A stretch of DNA of 64,000 nt, taken from positions 6,805-70,804 of the forward strand of contig CAZUXM010000009.1 of assembly GCA_964624635.1 (NCBI GenBank), read 5' to 3'. This document shows positions 34,059 through 43,298 of the stretch, in pieces. The notes beneath the pieces are model-generated. The model was given only the letters and a program-made list of their open reading frames with translations. It was not told where the DNA came from and did not search any database. Position 1 is the stretch's first letter; the number at the start of each line of letters is the position of its first letter. Origin of the DNA: JANWKQ01 sp964624635. GTDB lineage: Bacteria > Bacteroidota > Bacteroidia > CAIKAF01. A program made the position numbers and the translations under genes.

Positions 34059-34853
34059 TTATCCTACTCCTCCACCAGTTTTCTTTTTCTTCTTTTTAGT
34101 AACACTTGCGATTACATAATCACGATTCATACGTGCAATGTTTTCCAACGAAATTCCTTTAGGACATTCTACTTCACATGCACCGGTGTTGGTACAATTT
34201 CCAAAACCTTCTTCATCCATTTGCTCAACCATACTTAACACACGTGAATGACGTTCAGGTTGACCTTGAGGTAACAATGCTAACTGTGAAATTTTTGCTG
34301 ACACAAATAACATCGCCGAACTATTTACACAAGTAGCAACACAAGCTCCGCATCCAATACATGCAGCTGCTTCAAATGACTCATCTGCATTTTCTTTAGA
34401 GATAGGAATGTTATTCGCATCTTTTACCGAACCTGTATTTACAGATATATATCCACCTTTTGCTATAATTCTGTCAAAAGCGGTACGATCAACTACTAAA
34501 TCTTTTATTACTGGAAATGCTTTTGCTCTCCATGGTTCAATAACAATGGTATCTCCGTCTTTAAATGAACGCATGTGTAATTGACATGTAGTAATTCCCG
34601 TTTTGGGTCCATGTGCTCTTCCATTGATATACATTGAACACATTCCGCAAATTCCTTCGCGACAATCATGATCAAATGCTACCGGCTCTTCACCCTTATT
34701 AATGAGTTCCTCATTTAATACGTCAATCATTTCTAAAAATGACATATCCGGAGAAATTCCACTAATAGGATAAGTAACCACTTTACCCTCAGAAGAAGCA
34801 TTTTTTTGTCTCCAGATTTTTAAGGTTAGATTCATATTGTTATTGCTACTCAT
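34059..34853 (-). CDS. sdhB: Succinate dehydrogenase/fumarate reductase iron-sulfur subunit
   Basis: 264 residues from ATG 34853 (the frame is open further upstream but that would run through a palindrome). 2Fe-2S cysteines: CREGICGMCSMY and, after GITTC, the fourth. The 4Fe-4S and 3Fe-4S sites are in AACIGCGACVATC and NTGACEVECPKGI. It passes electrons from the flavin in SdhA to the quinone at SdhC. Third gene of sdhC-sdhA-sdhB, the usual order for the single-anchor (B-type) complexes of Bacteroidota. The Lys-rich C-terminus ends KKKKKKTGGGVG. Confidence 0.96.
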   Translation of the reverse strand: MSSNNNMNLTLKIWRQKNASSEGKVVTYPISGISPDMSFLEMIDVLNEELINKGEEPVAFDHDCREGICGMCSMYINGRAHGPKTGITTCQLHMRSFKDGDTIVIEPWRAKAFPVIKDLVVDRTAFDRIIAKGGYISVNTGSVKDANNIPISKENADESFEAAACIGCGACVATCVNSSAMLFVSAKISQLALLPQGQPERHSRVLSMVEQMDEEGFGNCTNTGACEVECPKGISLENIARMNRDYVIASVTKKKKKKTGGGVG

Positions 34854-34877
34854 AATTATTTTTTTTCGTTTGTTTTT

Positions 34878-34897
34878 CCCATGACTTAAGTCATGGG
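34878..34897. repeat. Perfect 20-bp palindrome between sdhA and sdhB
   Basis: CCCATGACTTAAGTCATGGG reads the same on both strands. It lies in the 57-bp spacer between the sdhA stop (34911) and the sdhB start (34853), with a T-run on one side. It could form a hairpin in the transcript that tunes sdhB expression, or be a dispersed repeat. Confidence 0.85.
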
Positions 34898-34910
34898 TCA
34901 ATCTGACGTT

Positions 34911-36947
34911 TTATTTATAAGATCGTTGTGATACTTTAATTACTTCGTAATTCAATTCTTCTTTATGTAACTCAAATTCACCCTCGCTTTTATATTCCCA
35001 TGCAGCTACATATTTAAAATTGTCATCATCACGTTTAGCTTCACCATCTTCAGTTTGATATTCTTCTCTGAAGTGACCACCACATGATTCATTACGATGT
35101 AAGGCATCTTTACACATCAACTCTCCTAATTCTAAGAAATCAGCTACACGACCCGCTTTTTCTAATTCAGGATTAAACTCATCCGCCGATCCTAATACAC
35201 GAACATCTTTCCAGAATTCGGCACGAATTTTACGAATCTCTTCAATAGCTTGTTTTAATCCATCAGCATTACGGGCCATTCCACATTTTTCCCACATGAT
35301 CTTTCCTAATTGTTTATGAAAATGATCCACTGATTTGGTTCCTTTAATATTGATGAATTGATTCAAACGGTTGCGAACTTCCGTTTCACATTTTTCAAAT
35401 TCAGGGTGGTTCGTTTTTAATTTATCAATGGAATCAGATTTGCCCTTCTCGGCACTCATTCGAGTAACTTCGGTTGACAAGTATGAACCAATAGTATATG
35501 GAATAACAAAATATCCATCAGCTAATCCTTGCATTAATGCTGAAGCACCTAATCTGTTGGCTCCATGATCAGAGAAGTTAGCTTCTCCCAATGCATATAA
35601 GCCCGGGATGGTGGTCATCAAATCATAATCAACCCAAATACCTCCCATGGTGTAATGCACCGCAGGATAAATCATCATGGGTTCTTCGTATGGGTCAACT
35701 CCGGTAATCTGTGCATACATATCAAACAGGTTACCATATTTTTCTTTTACTACTTCTTTTCCTAATTCTTTTAATTGTTGATCGCTTGGATTTGAAATAC
35801 CTTTTTTAAGGGCTTCAACACGACCGTATTTTTCTTTCATGTTAAACATAAAATCCAAATAAACGGCTTGTCCGGTTTGATTTACTCCAAAGCCTGCATC
35901 ACATCTTTCTTTAGCTGCACGCGAAGCAACGTCACGAGGTACCAGGTTTCCGAAAGCAGGATATCTTCTTTCCAAATAATAATCTCTATCATCTTCAGCA
36001 ATTTCGCTGGCTTTTTTCTTACCTGCACGAATAGCTTCTGCATCTTCTTTTTTCTTTGGAACCCAAATTCTTCCATCATTACGAAGTGATTCACTCATCA
36101 AAGTAAGTTTTGATTGGTGATCACCCGATACAGGAATACAAGTAGGGTGAATTTGTGTATAACATGGGTTTCCAAAAAACGCCCCCTTTTTATGAGCTTT
36201 CCACGCAGCCGTTACATTTGAACCCATGGCATTGGTTGATAGGAAAAATACGTTTCCATACCCCCCTGTACAAAGCAATACTGAATGACCAAAATGTTTC
36301 TCCAGTTTACCACTAATTAAATCTCTGGCGATAATCCCACGTGCTTTTCCATCAATAGTAACCACATCCAACATTTCGTGGCGTGAATACATTTGTACAT
36401 TGCCTAANNNNNNNNNNCTTTCTAATGCACTATAGGCACCTAATAATAATTGCTGTCCTGTTTGTCCAGCAGCATAAAAAGTACGTTGTACCTGAGTACC
36501 TCCGAATGAACGGTTAGATAACATTCCACCATATTCACGAGCTAAAGGAACACCTTGTGCAACACATTGGTCAATAATATTACCACTTACTTCTGATAAA
36601 CGATGTACATTTGCTTCACGAGCTCTGTAATCGCCTCCTTTAATGGTATCATAAAACAAACGGTAGATACTATCCCCATCGTTTTGATAATTTTTTGCTG
36701 CATTGATCCCTCCTTGAGCTGCAATAGAGTGTGCTCTTCGAGGAGAATCCTGAAAACAGAAACATTTAACTTTGTATCCCATTTCGGCTAAGGTAGCTGC
36801 GGCAGATGCTCCTGCTAAACCTGAACCCACTACAATCACCTCAAGGCTACGTTTGTTAGCTGGGTTTACCAAGGCAGTGGTTGAACGGTACTTGGTCCAT
36901 TTTTGATCGAGTACTCCTTCTGGTATTTTTGAATCCAATTTTGACAT
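34911..36947 (-). CDS. sdhA: Succinate dehydrogenase/fumarate reductase flavoprotein subunit
   Basis: 678 residues, the length of the Bacteroidota/epsilonproteobacterial B-type enzyme. FAD-binding VVGSGLAGASAAATLAEMGY, then RRAHSIAAQGGINAAKN with the His that links FAD covalently. Active-site blocks: TQIHPTCIP, LVPRDVASRA, YTMGGIWVDYD and DHGANRLGASALMQGLADG. It oxidises succinate (or reduces fumarate) at the cytoplasmic face. A 10-N gap (36408-36417) lies in the sequence ALE-(R/S)xxx-LGNV and keeps the frame. Second gene in sdhC-sdhA-sdhB. Confidence 0.97.
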   Translation of the reverse strand: MSKLDSKIPEGVLDQKWTKYRSTTALVNPANKRSLEVIVVGSGLAGASAAATLAEMGYKVKCFCFQDSPRRAHSIAAQGGINAAKNYQNDGDSIYRLFYDTIKGGDYRAREANVHRLSEVSGNIIDQCVAQGVPLAREYGGMLSNRSFGGTQVQRTFYAAGQTGQQLLLGAYSALEXXXXLGNVQMYSRHEMLDVVTIDGKARGIIARDLISGKLEKHFGHSVLLCTGGYGNVFFLSTNAMGSNVTAAWKAHKKGAFFGNPCYTQIHPTCIPVSGDHQSKLTLMSESLRNDGRIWVPKKKEDAEAIRAGKKKASEIAEDDRDYYLERRYPAFGNLVPRDVASRAAKERCDAGFGVNQTGQAVYLDFMFNMKEKYGRVEALKKGISNPSDQQLKELGKEVVKEKYGNLFDMYAQITGVDPYEEPMMIYPAVHYTMGGIWVDYDLMTTIPGLYALGEANFSDHGANRLGASALMQGLADGYFVIPYTIGSYLSTEVTRMSAEKGKSDSIDKLKTNHPEFEKCETEVRNRLNQFINIKGTKSVDHFHKQLGKIMWEKCGMARNADGLKQAIEEIRKIRAEFWKDVRVLGSADEFNPELEKAGRVADFLELGELMCKDALHRNESCGGHFREEYQTEDGEAKRDDDNFKYVAAWEYKSEGEFELHKEELNYEVIKVSQRSYK
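36408..36417. other. Assembly gap (10 N) inside sdhA
   Basis: Compatible with the frame and with the expected residue count relative to homologues, so here the length may be exact. Confidence 0.9.
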
Positions 36948-37040
36948 ATCTTCAGTTTCAAGTTTAAAATTTCAAATTACAGGCTATATTCCAATCATAA
37001 ACTTGAAACCTGAAATTTAAAATCTGTAACATAGTATTTT

Positions 37041-37688
37041 TTATTTTATAATTCCTAAAAACATAACTACCGGCATGGCTGCAAAAGTAAGCGGTACAAT
37101 AATGGCAAATGCAGTTCCGGCCTTACTAATGATTGGGTTATATTTTGAATGATTTAATCCTAATGATTGGAAAGCACTTTTAAAACCATGCAATAAATGC
37201 CAGAACAATGAAAAACATCCTAATACGTATAACAATACAATCCACCACTCGGCAAAAATGAGCTTCATTCTTTCGTAAAGATCAATTTCTTCACCGGTCA
37301 TAAACTGGTTACCGCGATTAGGGATCCAGAAGTGAGCCGTATGCATGATAAGAAACAATAATAACAGAGTCCCCAATAAACCCATGCTACGTGAATACCA
37401 TTTACTATTGGCATTCGCGCCTTTGGCTGCATATTTTTTTGGACGGGCTTTGGAATTTTGACTCCATAACACAAATCCATCAATAATGTGGATAAGGAAA
37501 CCAATTACCAAACCAATTTCCATGGTTCGGATTACAGGATTAGTACCCATAAAATGACCGGCTACCGTAAAGGCCTTGCCCCCATCATTTAAAAATATCA
37601 ATGAATTAATACCGCAGTGAACAACTAAAAAGGATATCAGGAACAACCCCGTTAACCCCATCACCACTTTTTTCCATATAGAAACCAT
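37041..37688 (-). CDS. sdhC: Succinate dehydrogenase cytochrome b subunit
   Basis: 215 residues from ATG 37688 (MVSIWKKVVMGLTGLFLISF); upstream in-frame codons are less likely because they would add an odd Cys-rich stretch. Five membrane helices, with histidines for haem b (VVHCGINSL, VAGHFM, IHIIDGF, HTAHFW, HLLHGFKSAF). It anchors SdhA/SdhB and reduces menaquinone. First gene of sdhCAB. The 93-bp spacer before sdhA contains diverged AAGTTT/GAAATTT-type repeats. Confidence 0.93.
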   Translation of the reverse strand: MVSIWKKVVMGLTGLFLISFLVVHCGINSLIFLNDGGKAFTVAGHFMGTNPVIRTMEIGLVIGFLIHIIDGFVLWSQNSKARPKKYAAKGANANSKWYSRSMGLLGTLLLLFLIMHTAHFWIPNRGNQFMTGEEIDLYERMKLIFAEWWIVLLYVLGCFSLFWHLLHGFKSAFQSLGLNHSKYNPIISKAGTAFAIIVPLTFAAMPVVMFLGIIK

Positions 37689-37859
37689 AACACGAAGGAA
37701 TTTGTTGCAAATGTAATAATTGCAACAGAGTAATAAAGAGCCATTTATCAACCATTTATATTTAGAATAATTCTACATAACCATGAACCTATCCCCTGTA
37801 CCCCTTGTTAATTAAGCTTTTTCCCAAAAAAACTAAATCCCTTTGGCAACCAAACCCAA

Positions 37860-37869
37860 NNNNNNNNNN
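37860..37869. other. Assembly gap (10 N)
   Basis: Between divergent sdhC and the aminopeptidase P gene, 46 bp before its ATG. It may hide part of the promoter. Confidence 0.95.
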
Positions 37870-37915
37870 CATTCGTGGAAATTTGAATTTTTAAATAATC
37901 GATATTCCCCTATTT

Positions 37916-39208
37916 ATGAGATATATACCTATTGATAAAGAGCTTTATATTACAAATCGCAAAACTCTGGCAAGCAAGCTATTACCGGGCAGTATGGCTA
38001 TTGTTTGCAGTAATGATATCATGCCTACCAATGCTGATGGTACCATGGGCTTTAAACAAAACAGTGACTTGTTGTATTTAAGCGGTATTGATCAGGAAGA
38101 ATCAATCCTGGTTATTTTCCCGGAGGCCAAAGACCCAAAACATAAGGAGATTCTTTTTATTAAAGAAACCAGCGAATTGATTGCTATTTGGGAAGGAGCC
38201 AAATTTACCAAAGAACAGGCTACCGAGTTAAGTGGAGTACAAACTGTTTTCTGGGTGCATGATTTTGAGACCATTTTAAAATCGTTAATGATTGATGCCG
38301 AAAATATTTACCTGGGATCAAATGAGCATACCCGCAATACCAATGAGGTTGAAACCAGGACTAACAAATTTACTAAATGGTGCAAAGAACATTATCCTGT
38401 TCATCAATATCACAGATTAGCCCCTATCATTAATCGTTTACGTTCTGTAAAACATCCTTTGGAAATTGCTCAAATGCAAAAGGCTTGTGATATTACCGAA
38501 AAAGGTTTTAGACGTTTATTGAAATTTGTAAAACCGGGAGTAAAAGAAAATGAAATTGAAGCGGAATTGATTCATGAATTTCTTATAAATAATTCCAATG
38601 GTTTTGCTTATGGACCTATTATTGCTTCTGGTATCAATTCATGTACTTTGCACTATATTGAAAATAAAGAAGTATGTAAGGACGGGGATATAATATTGTT
38701 AGATGTTGCAGCCGAATATGGTAATTATGCCAGTGATTTAACCAGAGTTCTACCTGTAAACGGAAAATTCAGCAAACGTCAAAAAGATGTGTACAATGCC
38801 GTTTTAAGAGTACAAAAACAAGCCATCCAGATGTTAAAACCGGGAGCCATTGTTAAAGACATCAATGAAAATGTTGGTTTATTAATTGAAAAAGAATTGG
38901 TGGATTTGGGTTTAATTACCAACGAGGATATTAAAAAACAAGATCCCAACTGGCCTGCGTATAAAAAATACTTTATGCACGGCACTTCGCATTTCTTAGG
39001 ATTAGATGTACATGATGTAGGTTACTTTAACGAACCAATTAAAGCCGGTATGGTGTTTACATGTGAACCCGGAATTTACATCAGAGAAGAATCTATTGGT
39101 GTTCGTATAGAAAACGATATTGTAGTTTCGGATAACGGACCTATTGATCTGATGAAAAATATTCCGATTGAAGTAGAAGAAATTGAAACATTAATGAATT
39201 CAAAATAG
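37916..39208 (+). CDS. Xaa-Pro aminopeptidase (aminopeptidase P, M24B)
   Basis: 430 residues, the normal AMPP length. N-terminal creatinase/AMPP domain (RKTLASKLLPGSMAIVCSND, then FKQNSDLLYLSGIDQEES) and catalytic pita-bread domain. The five metal ligands are seen in ILLDVAAEYG, SDLTRVLPVNG, MHGTSHFLGLDVHD, TCEPGIYI and GVRIENDIVV. It removes N-terminal residues from X-Pro peptides in the cytoplasm with Mn2+. A repeat-rich spacer separates it from trpS. Confidence 0.94.
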   Translation: MRYIPIDKELYITNRKTLASKLLPGSMAIVCSNDIMPTNADGTMGFKQNSDLLYLSGIDQEESILVIFPEAKDPKHKEILFIKETSELIAIWEGAKFTKEQATELSGVQTVFWVHDFETILKSLMIDAENIYLGSNEHTRNTNEVETRTNKFTKWCKEHYPVHQYHRLAPIINRLRSVKHPLEIAQMQKACDITEKGFRRLLKFVKPGVKENEIEAELIHEFLINNSNGFAYGPIIASGINSCTLHYIENKEVCKDGDIILLDVAAEYGNYASDLTRVLPVNGKFSKRQKDVYNAVLRVQKQAIQMLKPGAIVKDINENVGLLIEKELVDLGLITNEDIKKQDPNWPAYKKYFMHGTSHFLGLDVHDVGYFNEPIKAGMVFTCEPGIYIREESIGVRIENDIVVSDNGPIDLMKNIPIEVEEIETLMNSK

Positions 39209-39222
39209 TTCAATATTCGATA

Positions 39223-39285
39223 TTCAAAGTTCAAAATTGTGTTTTATTACAATAAAATTTTGAACTTCGAATTTTGAACTTCGAA
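39223..39285. repeat. Inverted and direct repeats between pepP-like gene and trpS
   Basis: TTCAAAGTTCAAAATT (39223-39238) pairs with AATTTTGAACTTCGAA (39256-39271) with one mismatch. TTTTGAACTTCGAA occurs twice in tandem (39258-39271 and 39272-39285). It may serve as a terminator for the aminopeptidase gene. Confidence 0.75.
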
Positions 39286-39302
39286 TTTTAAATATTTAGT
39301 AC

Positions 39303-40280
39303 ATGTCAAGAATACTAACCGGTATACAAAGCACAGGAGTTCCGCATTTTGGGAACATTTTAGGTGCGATTAAACCATTGATTGAATTATCCAATCAACC
39401 GCAAAACGAAGCCTTTGCTTTTGTAGCTGACTTTCATTCGCTAACAACAATACGCAATGCTGTAGAAAGACGCAATAACACCAAAGCAGTAGTTGCTGCA
39501 TGGATTGCTTGTGGATTTGATTACAAAAAAAACACCTTGTATCTACAAAGTGATGTACCAGAAGTAGCTGAACTTACCTGGTATTTATCATGTTTTGCAC
39601 CATATCCTATGTTGGCCAATGCACATTCGTTTAAAGATAAAGGAGGAAGAATGAATGAGGTAAACGCAGGATTATTTACTTATCCTGTATTGATGGCGGC
39701 TGATATTATTGGATACGATGCCAATTTTGTTCCGGTGGGCAAAGATCAGATTCAACATTTAGAAATCACCAGAGATATTGCTACTTCTTTCAATAATATT
39801 TACGGTGAAGTATTTGTTATTCCGGAAGCGAAAGTAGATGACAATGTAAAACTGGTTACGGGTACTGATGGTCAAAAAATGAGTAAATCATATGGTAATA
39901 CCATCAACATCTTCTTACCTGAAAAAGAGCTCAAAAAACAAATCGGCACTATTGTAACGGATAGTACACCATTAGAAGAACCCAAAAATCCGGATACTTG
40001 TAATGTATTTGCTTTATATAGATTGATAGCTACTCCAGAACAAGAAGCAGAGATGCGTAAAAAATATTTAGCCGGTGGTTTTGGTTACGGACATGCAAAG
40101 ACTGAATTACTTACTTTAATTCTTGATCATTTTTCAAAAGAAAGAGAAACCTTTCAACGACTGATGGAAAATGAAAAAGAAATGGATGCTATTTTACTTG
40201 AAGGAGCATCAAAAGCAAGAACTGTTATTACCAATGTACTTAACAGGGTAAGAGGGAAGCTGGGCTATAGAACTAAGTAG
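39303..40280 (+). CDS. trpS: Tryptophan--tRNA ligase
   Basis: 325 residues, standard length. The class I signature HIGH appears as PHFGN in LTGIQSTGVPHFGNILGAIK, and KMSKS in GTDGQKMSKSYGNTINIF. The Trp-binding region includes YPVLMAADIIGYDANFVPVG and KDQIQHLEITRDIA. It charges tRNA-Trp in the cytoplasm. Single gene with no evident T-box. Very likely essential. Confidence 0.97.
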   Translation: MSRILTGIQSTGVPHFGNILGAIKPLIELSNQPQNEAFAFVADFHSLTTIRNAVERRNNTKAVVAAWIACGFDYKKNTLYLQSDVPEVAELTWYLSCFAPYPMLANAHSFKDKGGRMNEVNAGLFTYPVLMAADIIGYDANFVPVGKDQIQHLEITRDIATSFNNIYGEVFVIPEAKVDDNVKLVTGTDGQKMSKSYGNTINIFLPEKELKKQIGTIVTDSTPLEEPKNPDTCNVFALYRLIATPEQEAEMRKKYLAGGFGYGHAKTELLTLILDHFSKERETFQRLMENEKEMDAILLEGASKARTVITNVLNRVRGKLGYRTK

Positions 40281-40341
40281 TAACTTAATATTCAGCACTT
40301 TAAAAGTTATTTTACGAGTTGAGTTTGCGTTAGCAAATTTG

Positions 40342-40349
40342 TATTTTTG
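40342..40349 (+). promoter_or_regulatory. -7 box upstream of the CPA2 antiporter
   Basis: TATTTTTG matches TAnnTTTG, 14 bp before the ATG at 40364. A TTTG at 40324-40327 is nearer than the ideal spacing, so the -33 assignment is weak. Confidence 0.45.
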
Positions 40350-40363
40350 CATAAGCTATCTGC

Positions 40364-41836
40364 ATGAAGAAGAACCTGCTACTTTACTTAATTATTATCG
40401 GCTTTTTTACAGCTTTGATATATTATTTTGTTGATTCAGGGAACGATCTTCAATCAGATGCCACCATAAAAAATTTACCTAATACATCTATAGTTGAACA
40501 TGTGGAGTCTCCATCACATGATCCGGCCACTACTATCATTAATCAATTTAGTCATAACATTAAACAACCTTTGAGTTTGTTATTAATGCAAATTCTTTTG
40601 ATACTGGTTGTATCCCGTACCTTTGGTATATTACTTACATGGATTGGACAACCCTCTGTAGTAGGTGAAATTATTGCAGGGATTGTTTTAGGCCCTTCTC
40701 TTATGGGATATTTTTTTCCTGAATTTTCAGAATTTATTTTTCCTAAAGACTCCACAAAAAATCTTCAATTCCTCAGTCAGATAGGATTGGCCTTTTTTAT
40801 GTTTATCGTAGGAATGGAGCTGGATATTGATAAACTAAAACAAAAAGCACAAAAAGCATTTATCATCAGTCATGGAAGTATTATCATTTCATTTTTTATC
40901 GGAGTAGTTTTATCATTATATATATTTAAACAATTTGCGCCTTCGGGGGTAAGTTTTTTATCATTTGCATTATTTATGGGAGTAGCTATGAGTATCACAG
41001 CCTTTCCTGTATTGGCACGTATAATGAAAGAAAGAGGAATTTCAAAAACTCCTATCGGGAACATGGTTATATCTTGTGCTGCTATTGATGATATTACCGC
41101 CTGGTGTACTTTGGCTGTAATTATTGCCATTGCTAAAGCGGGTGGAATGGCAGCTTCATTATTAACCATTATCATGGCCGTTACTTTTGTTATAATCATG
41201 ATTGCAGTAGTACGTCCTATCCTAAAAAAAATCAGTGCCCGTATAGTAGATGGTGATAAGGTGAGTAAAACTACAGTAGCCATTGCATTTTTTATTATGA
41301 TGATGTCGGCGTATGCTACTGAAGTAATAGGTATACATGCTCTATTTGGAGCTTTTATGGCCGGAGTAGTCATGCCCAACAATATTAAATTCAAAGAACA
41401 TTTGGCTCATAAAATCGAAGATGTTTCATTATTGTTATTACTCCCTATATTTTTTGCATTTACAGGTTTACGAACACAAATAGGATTGCTCAATCAAAGT
41501 CATTTATGGACTACCTTTTTTGTAGTGATGTGTTGTGCTGTTGCCGGAAAATTTGGGGGAGGATTTATCACATCAAAACTTACCGGACATTCATGGAAAG
41601 ATTCATTTGTGGTAGGTGCATTAATGAATACTAGAGGATTAATGGAGCTCATTGTATTAAACATCGGCTACGATTTGGGGATACTATCTCCCGAAATATT
41701 TGCCATCATGGTATTAATGGCATTAACCACTACCTTTATGACCGGCCCTTCATTAAGCTTCATCAATTTTGTATCTAAAAAAATAGAGGATTTTAGGTCT
41801 AAAAACAATCCAGTAAAACAGGATTCCGTCGAATAA
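40364..41836 (+). CDS. CPA2-family cation:proton antiporter
   Basis: 490 residues. An extra N-terminal helix (LLLYLIIIGFFTALIYYFV) and a hydrophilic linker precede the 12-helix Na+/H+ exchanger domain. Family blocks: GQPSVVGEIIAGIVLGPSLM, GLAFFMFIVGMELDIDKL, SMSITAFPVLARIMKERG-like (MSITAFPVLARIMKERG), AAIDDITAWCTLAV and GALMNTRGLMELIVLNIGYD. No RCK/TrkA-N regulatory domain follows, unlike KefB/KefC. It exchanges Na+ or K+ for H+ across the inner membrane; the ion is not determined. Confidence 0.92.
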   Translation: MKKNLLLYLIIIGFFTALIYYFVDSGNDLQSDATIKNLPNTSIVEHVESPSHDPATTIINQFSHNIKQPLSLLLMQILLILVVSRTFGILLTWIGQPSVVGEIIAGIVLGPSLMGYFFPEFSEFIFPKDSTKNLQFLSQIGLAFFMFIVGMELDIDKLKQKAQKAFIISHGSIIISFFIGVVLSLYIFKQFAPSGVSFLSFALFMGVAMSITAFPVLARIMKERGISKTPIGNMVISCAAIDDITAWCTLAVIIAIAKAGGMAASLLTIIMAVTFVIIMIAVVRPILKKISARIVDGDKVSKTTVAIAFFIMMMSAYATEVIGIHALFGAFMAGVVMPNNIKFKEHLAHKIEDVSLLLLLPIFFAFTGLRTQIGLLNQSHLWTTFFVVMCCAVAGKFGGGFITSKLTGHSWKDSFVVGALMNTRGLMELIVLNIGYDLGILSPEIFAIMVLMALTTTFMTGPSLSFINFVSKKIEDFRSKNNPVKQDSVE

Positions 41837-41927
41837 TAAATTCGCATCATCAATTAGTCGTTTTATTAAAAAATATTTGTTGGTTTTAAATAGCGGATAT
41901 ATATTTAGATGATTAATTTATTCATCT

Positions 41928-42425
41928 ATGAAAAAAACACATGTATTATTAGTTACATTCATCGGGGTATTATTCTTCTCTTGTACTCCTGAACCATCGG
42001 GGCCTAATTGTGGCAACATTAAATTTTCCTGGAAAGCCAACGGTACTTATTATGAAGGATATTCAGAATATCATTTTCTACCAAGTGGAAGCTGGAGTCA
42101 CCATTCTTATGGATTTTCTGCTTGCACAGGAGAAAGCAGTCCTCCATCATTAAGTATTCGTTTAAAAGATCCAATTCAAGTGGGAACCTATAGTTTAATG
42201 AATATTAATGATGCTGACTCTCCATTTGAAGGAGATGGCAGTTATCTTGATGGTACAGGATCAGGATATTATGGAACAGATAGTGCTCATACAGGTATAG
42301 TGATTATTACGGCAATGAATCTTGACAGTGCAATTACCGGTACTTTTAGCTTTAATACGTTACATTCCACTTCAACCAATACAATCAATATTACTGAGGG
42401 AAGTTTTACAGCTATTCCATATTGA
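41928..42425 (+). CDS. Lipoprotein of unknown function
   Basis: 165 residues. HVLLVTFIGVLFFSCTPEP gives a lipobox at about Cys19. The mature domain has N-terminal CGNIKFSWKANGTYYEGYSE and alternating strands (VGTYSLMNINDADSPFEGD, AITGTFSFNTLHST), a beta-sandwich pattern frequent in Bacteroidota surface lipoproteins (DUF6252-like in style). A weak TATATTTA lies upstream. Function unknown. Confidence 0.68.
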   Translation: MKKTHVLLVTFIGVLFFSCTPEPSGPNCGNIKFSWKANGTYYEGYSEYHFLPSGSWSHHSYGFSACTGESSPPSLSIRLKDPIQVGTYSLMNINDADSPFEGDGSYLDGTGSGYYGTDSAHTGIVIITAMNLDSAITGTFSFNTLHSTSTNTINITEGSFTAIPY

Positions 42426-42454
42426 AGAAATTTATTTTAGTAACCCCTGCACAA

Positions 42455-42682
42455 TTACACTTTTTCGAATAACAAAATCAACACCCATATTACCAGTATA
42501 ATTAGCAGTACAAACATAAATACACGGCGGTATTTATACTTATATAACGGAGTTCGGTGTAAAGGAGTAGTTGCTTTTTCGTAATTATACGTAAGCTTTT
42601 TAAAGTCTTTGGTTGACTTTATCTCCTCATCCGTTAACTCATCCGGCTGGTTATCGATTATATATTTTGGGTTACTAGCCAT
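42455..42682 (-). CDS. Small single-helix membrane protein coupled to an ECF sigma factor
   Basis: 75 residues: a charged cytoplasmic N-terminus (TDEEIKSTKDFKKLTYNYEK) and one C-terminal membrane helix (VFMFVLLIILVIWVLILLF). Its ATG overlaps the end of the sigma factor gene by 8 bp, indicating translational coupling. The position is that of an anti-sigma factor, but the size and the lack of an anti-sigma domain make that assignment uncertain. It might be an accessory regulator. Confidence 0.65.
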   Translation of the reverse strand: MASNPKYIIDNQPDELTDEEIKSTKDFKKLTYNYEKATTPLHRTPLYKYKYRRVFMFVLLIILVIWVLILLFEKV

Positions 42683-43247
42683 GGTAATTCTCCTGATAGA
42701 TCTTTTTTAGCTTATCAATGATTCTATAAAACTTTACTTTGGCATTATTCTCCGTAATACCTAAAATATCACCGATTTCCTTAAAAGGTCTTGTTTCAAA
42801 TATACGCAATTCTATCAATCCAACTTCTTCCGTATCTAAATGGTTAAGTAATTTACTAACCAGTTCAACTATTTCATTATGAGGATGGGTATCAATCTCT
42901 TTTAAGAAAAAAACAAGTTGGTTATCATCGGCAGATATTACTCTGGCTTTTGAAGCTTTTCTAAAATGTTGAGCTATTTCGTTCAATGCAATTCGTATTA
43001 GCCATGCAACAAATGGAGTTCCTTGAAACTTATAGTTCTTTAAATTCTGTAAAGCTTTTAAAAAAACATCGGCACAAATATCAGCTGAGAGTTCTTTATC
43101 GCGGGTTCTGGAATAAATAAATCTGAACAACTGGTTATAATGTTTATGATAAAGAGGCTCAAAATACTTGGGCTCTTTCATCGAAGCTCTTATCAGCTCC
43201 CATTCTCTTTTCAGGGCATCATCAGGTATCAAGTGCTCCGGATCCAA
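42675..43247 (-). CDS. RNA polymerase ECF-type sigma factor
   Basis: 190 residues. Sigma region 2 is at about 30-95 (EPLYHKHYNQLFRFIYSRTR, ADVFLKALQNLKNYKFQGTP, FVAWLIRIALNEIAQHFRKA) and region 4 at about 130-185 (LIELRIFETRPFKEIGDILG, ITENNAKVKFYRIIDKLKK). No anti-sigma of the usual FecR type is present; instead a small membrane protein overlaps the 3' end. The start is probable but near the gap at 43299, so the N-terminus could be longer. Confidence 0.93.
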   Translation of the reverse strand: MDPEHLIPDDALKREWELIRASMKEPKYFEPLYHKHYNQLFRFIYSRTRDKELSADICADVFLKALQNLKNYKFQGTPFVAWLIRIALNEIAQHFRKASKARVISADDNQLVFFLKEIDTHPHNEIVELVSKLLNHLDTEEVGLIELRIFETRPFKEIGDILGITENNAKVKFYRIIDKLKKIYQENYHG

Positions 43248-43298
43248 ATGTTCAGTAGGTTGTTTTTTTGTATAATGGGTGAAGATAAAAAAAGATAC

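Noticed and set aside
34854..34901. Extended N-terminus for sdhB starting at 34901
   Set aside because: The extra codons would run through the perfect palindrome (34878-34897) and do not match the family N-terminus. ATG 34853 fits.
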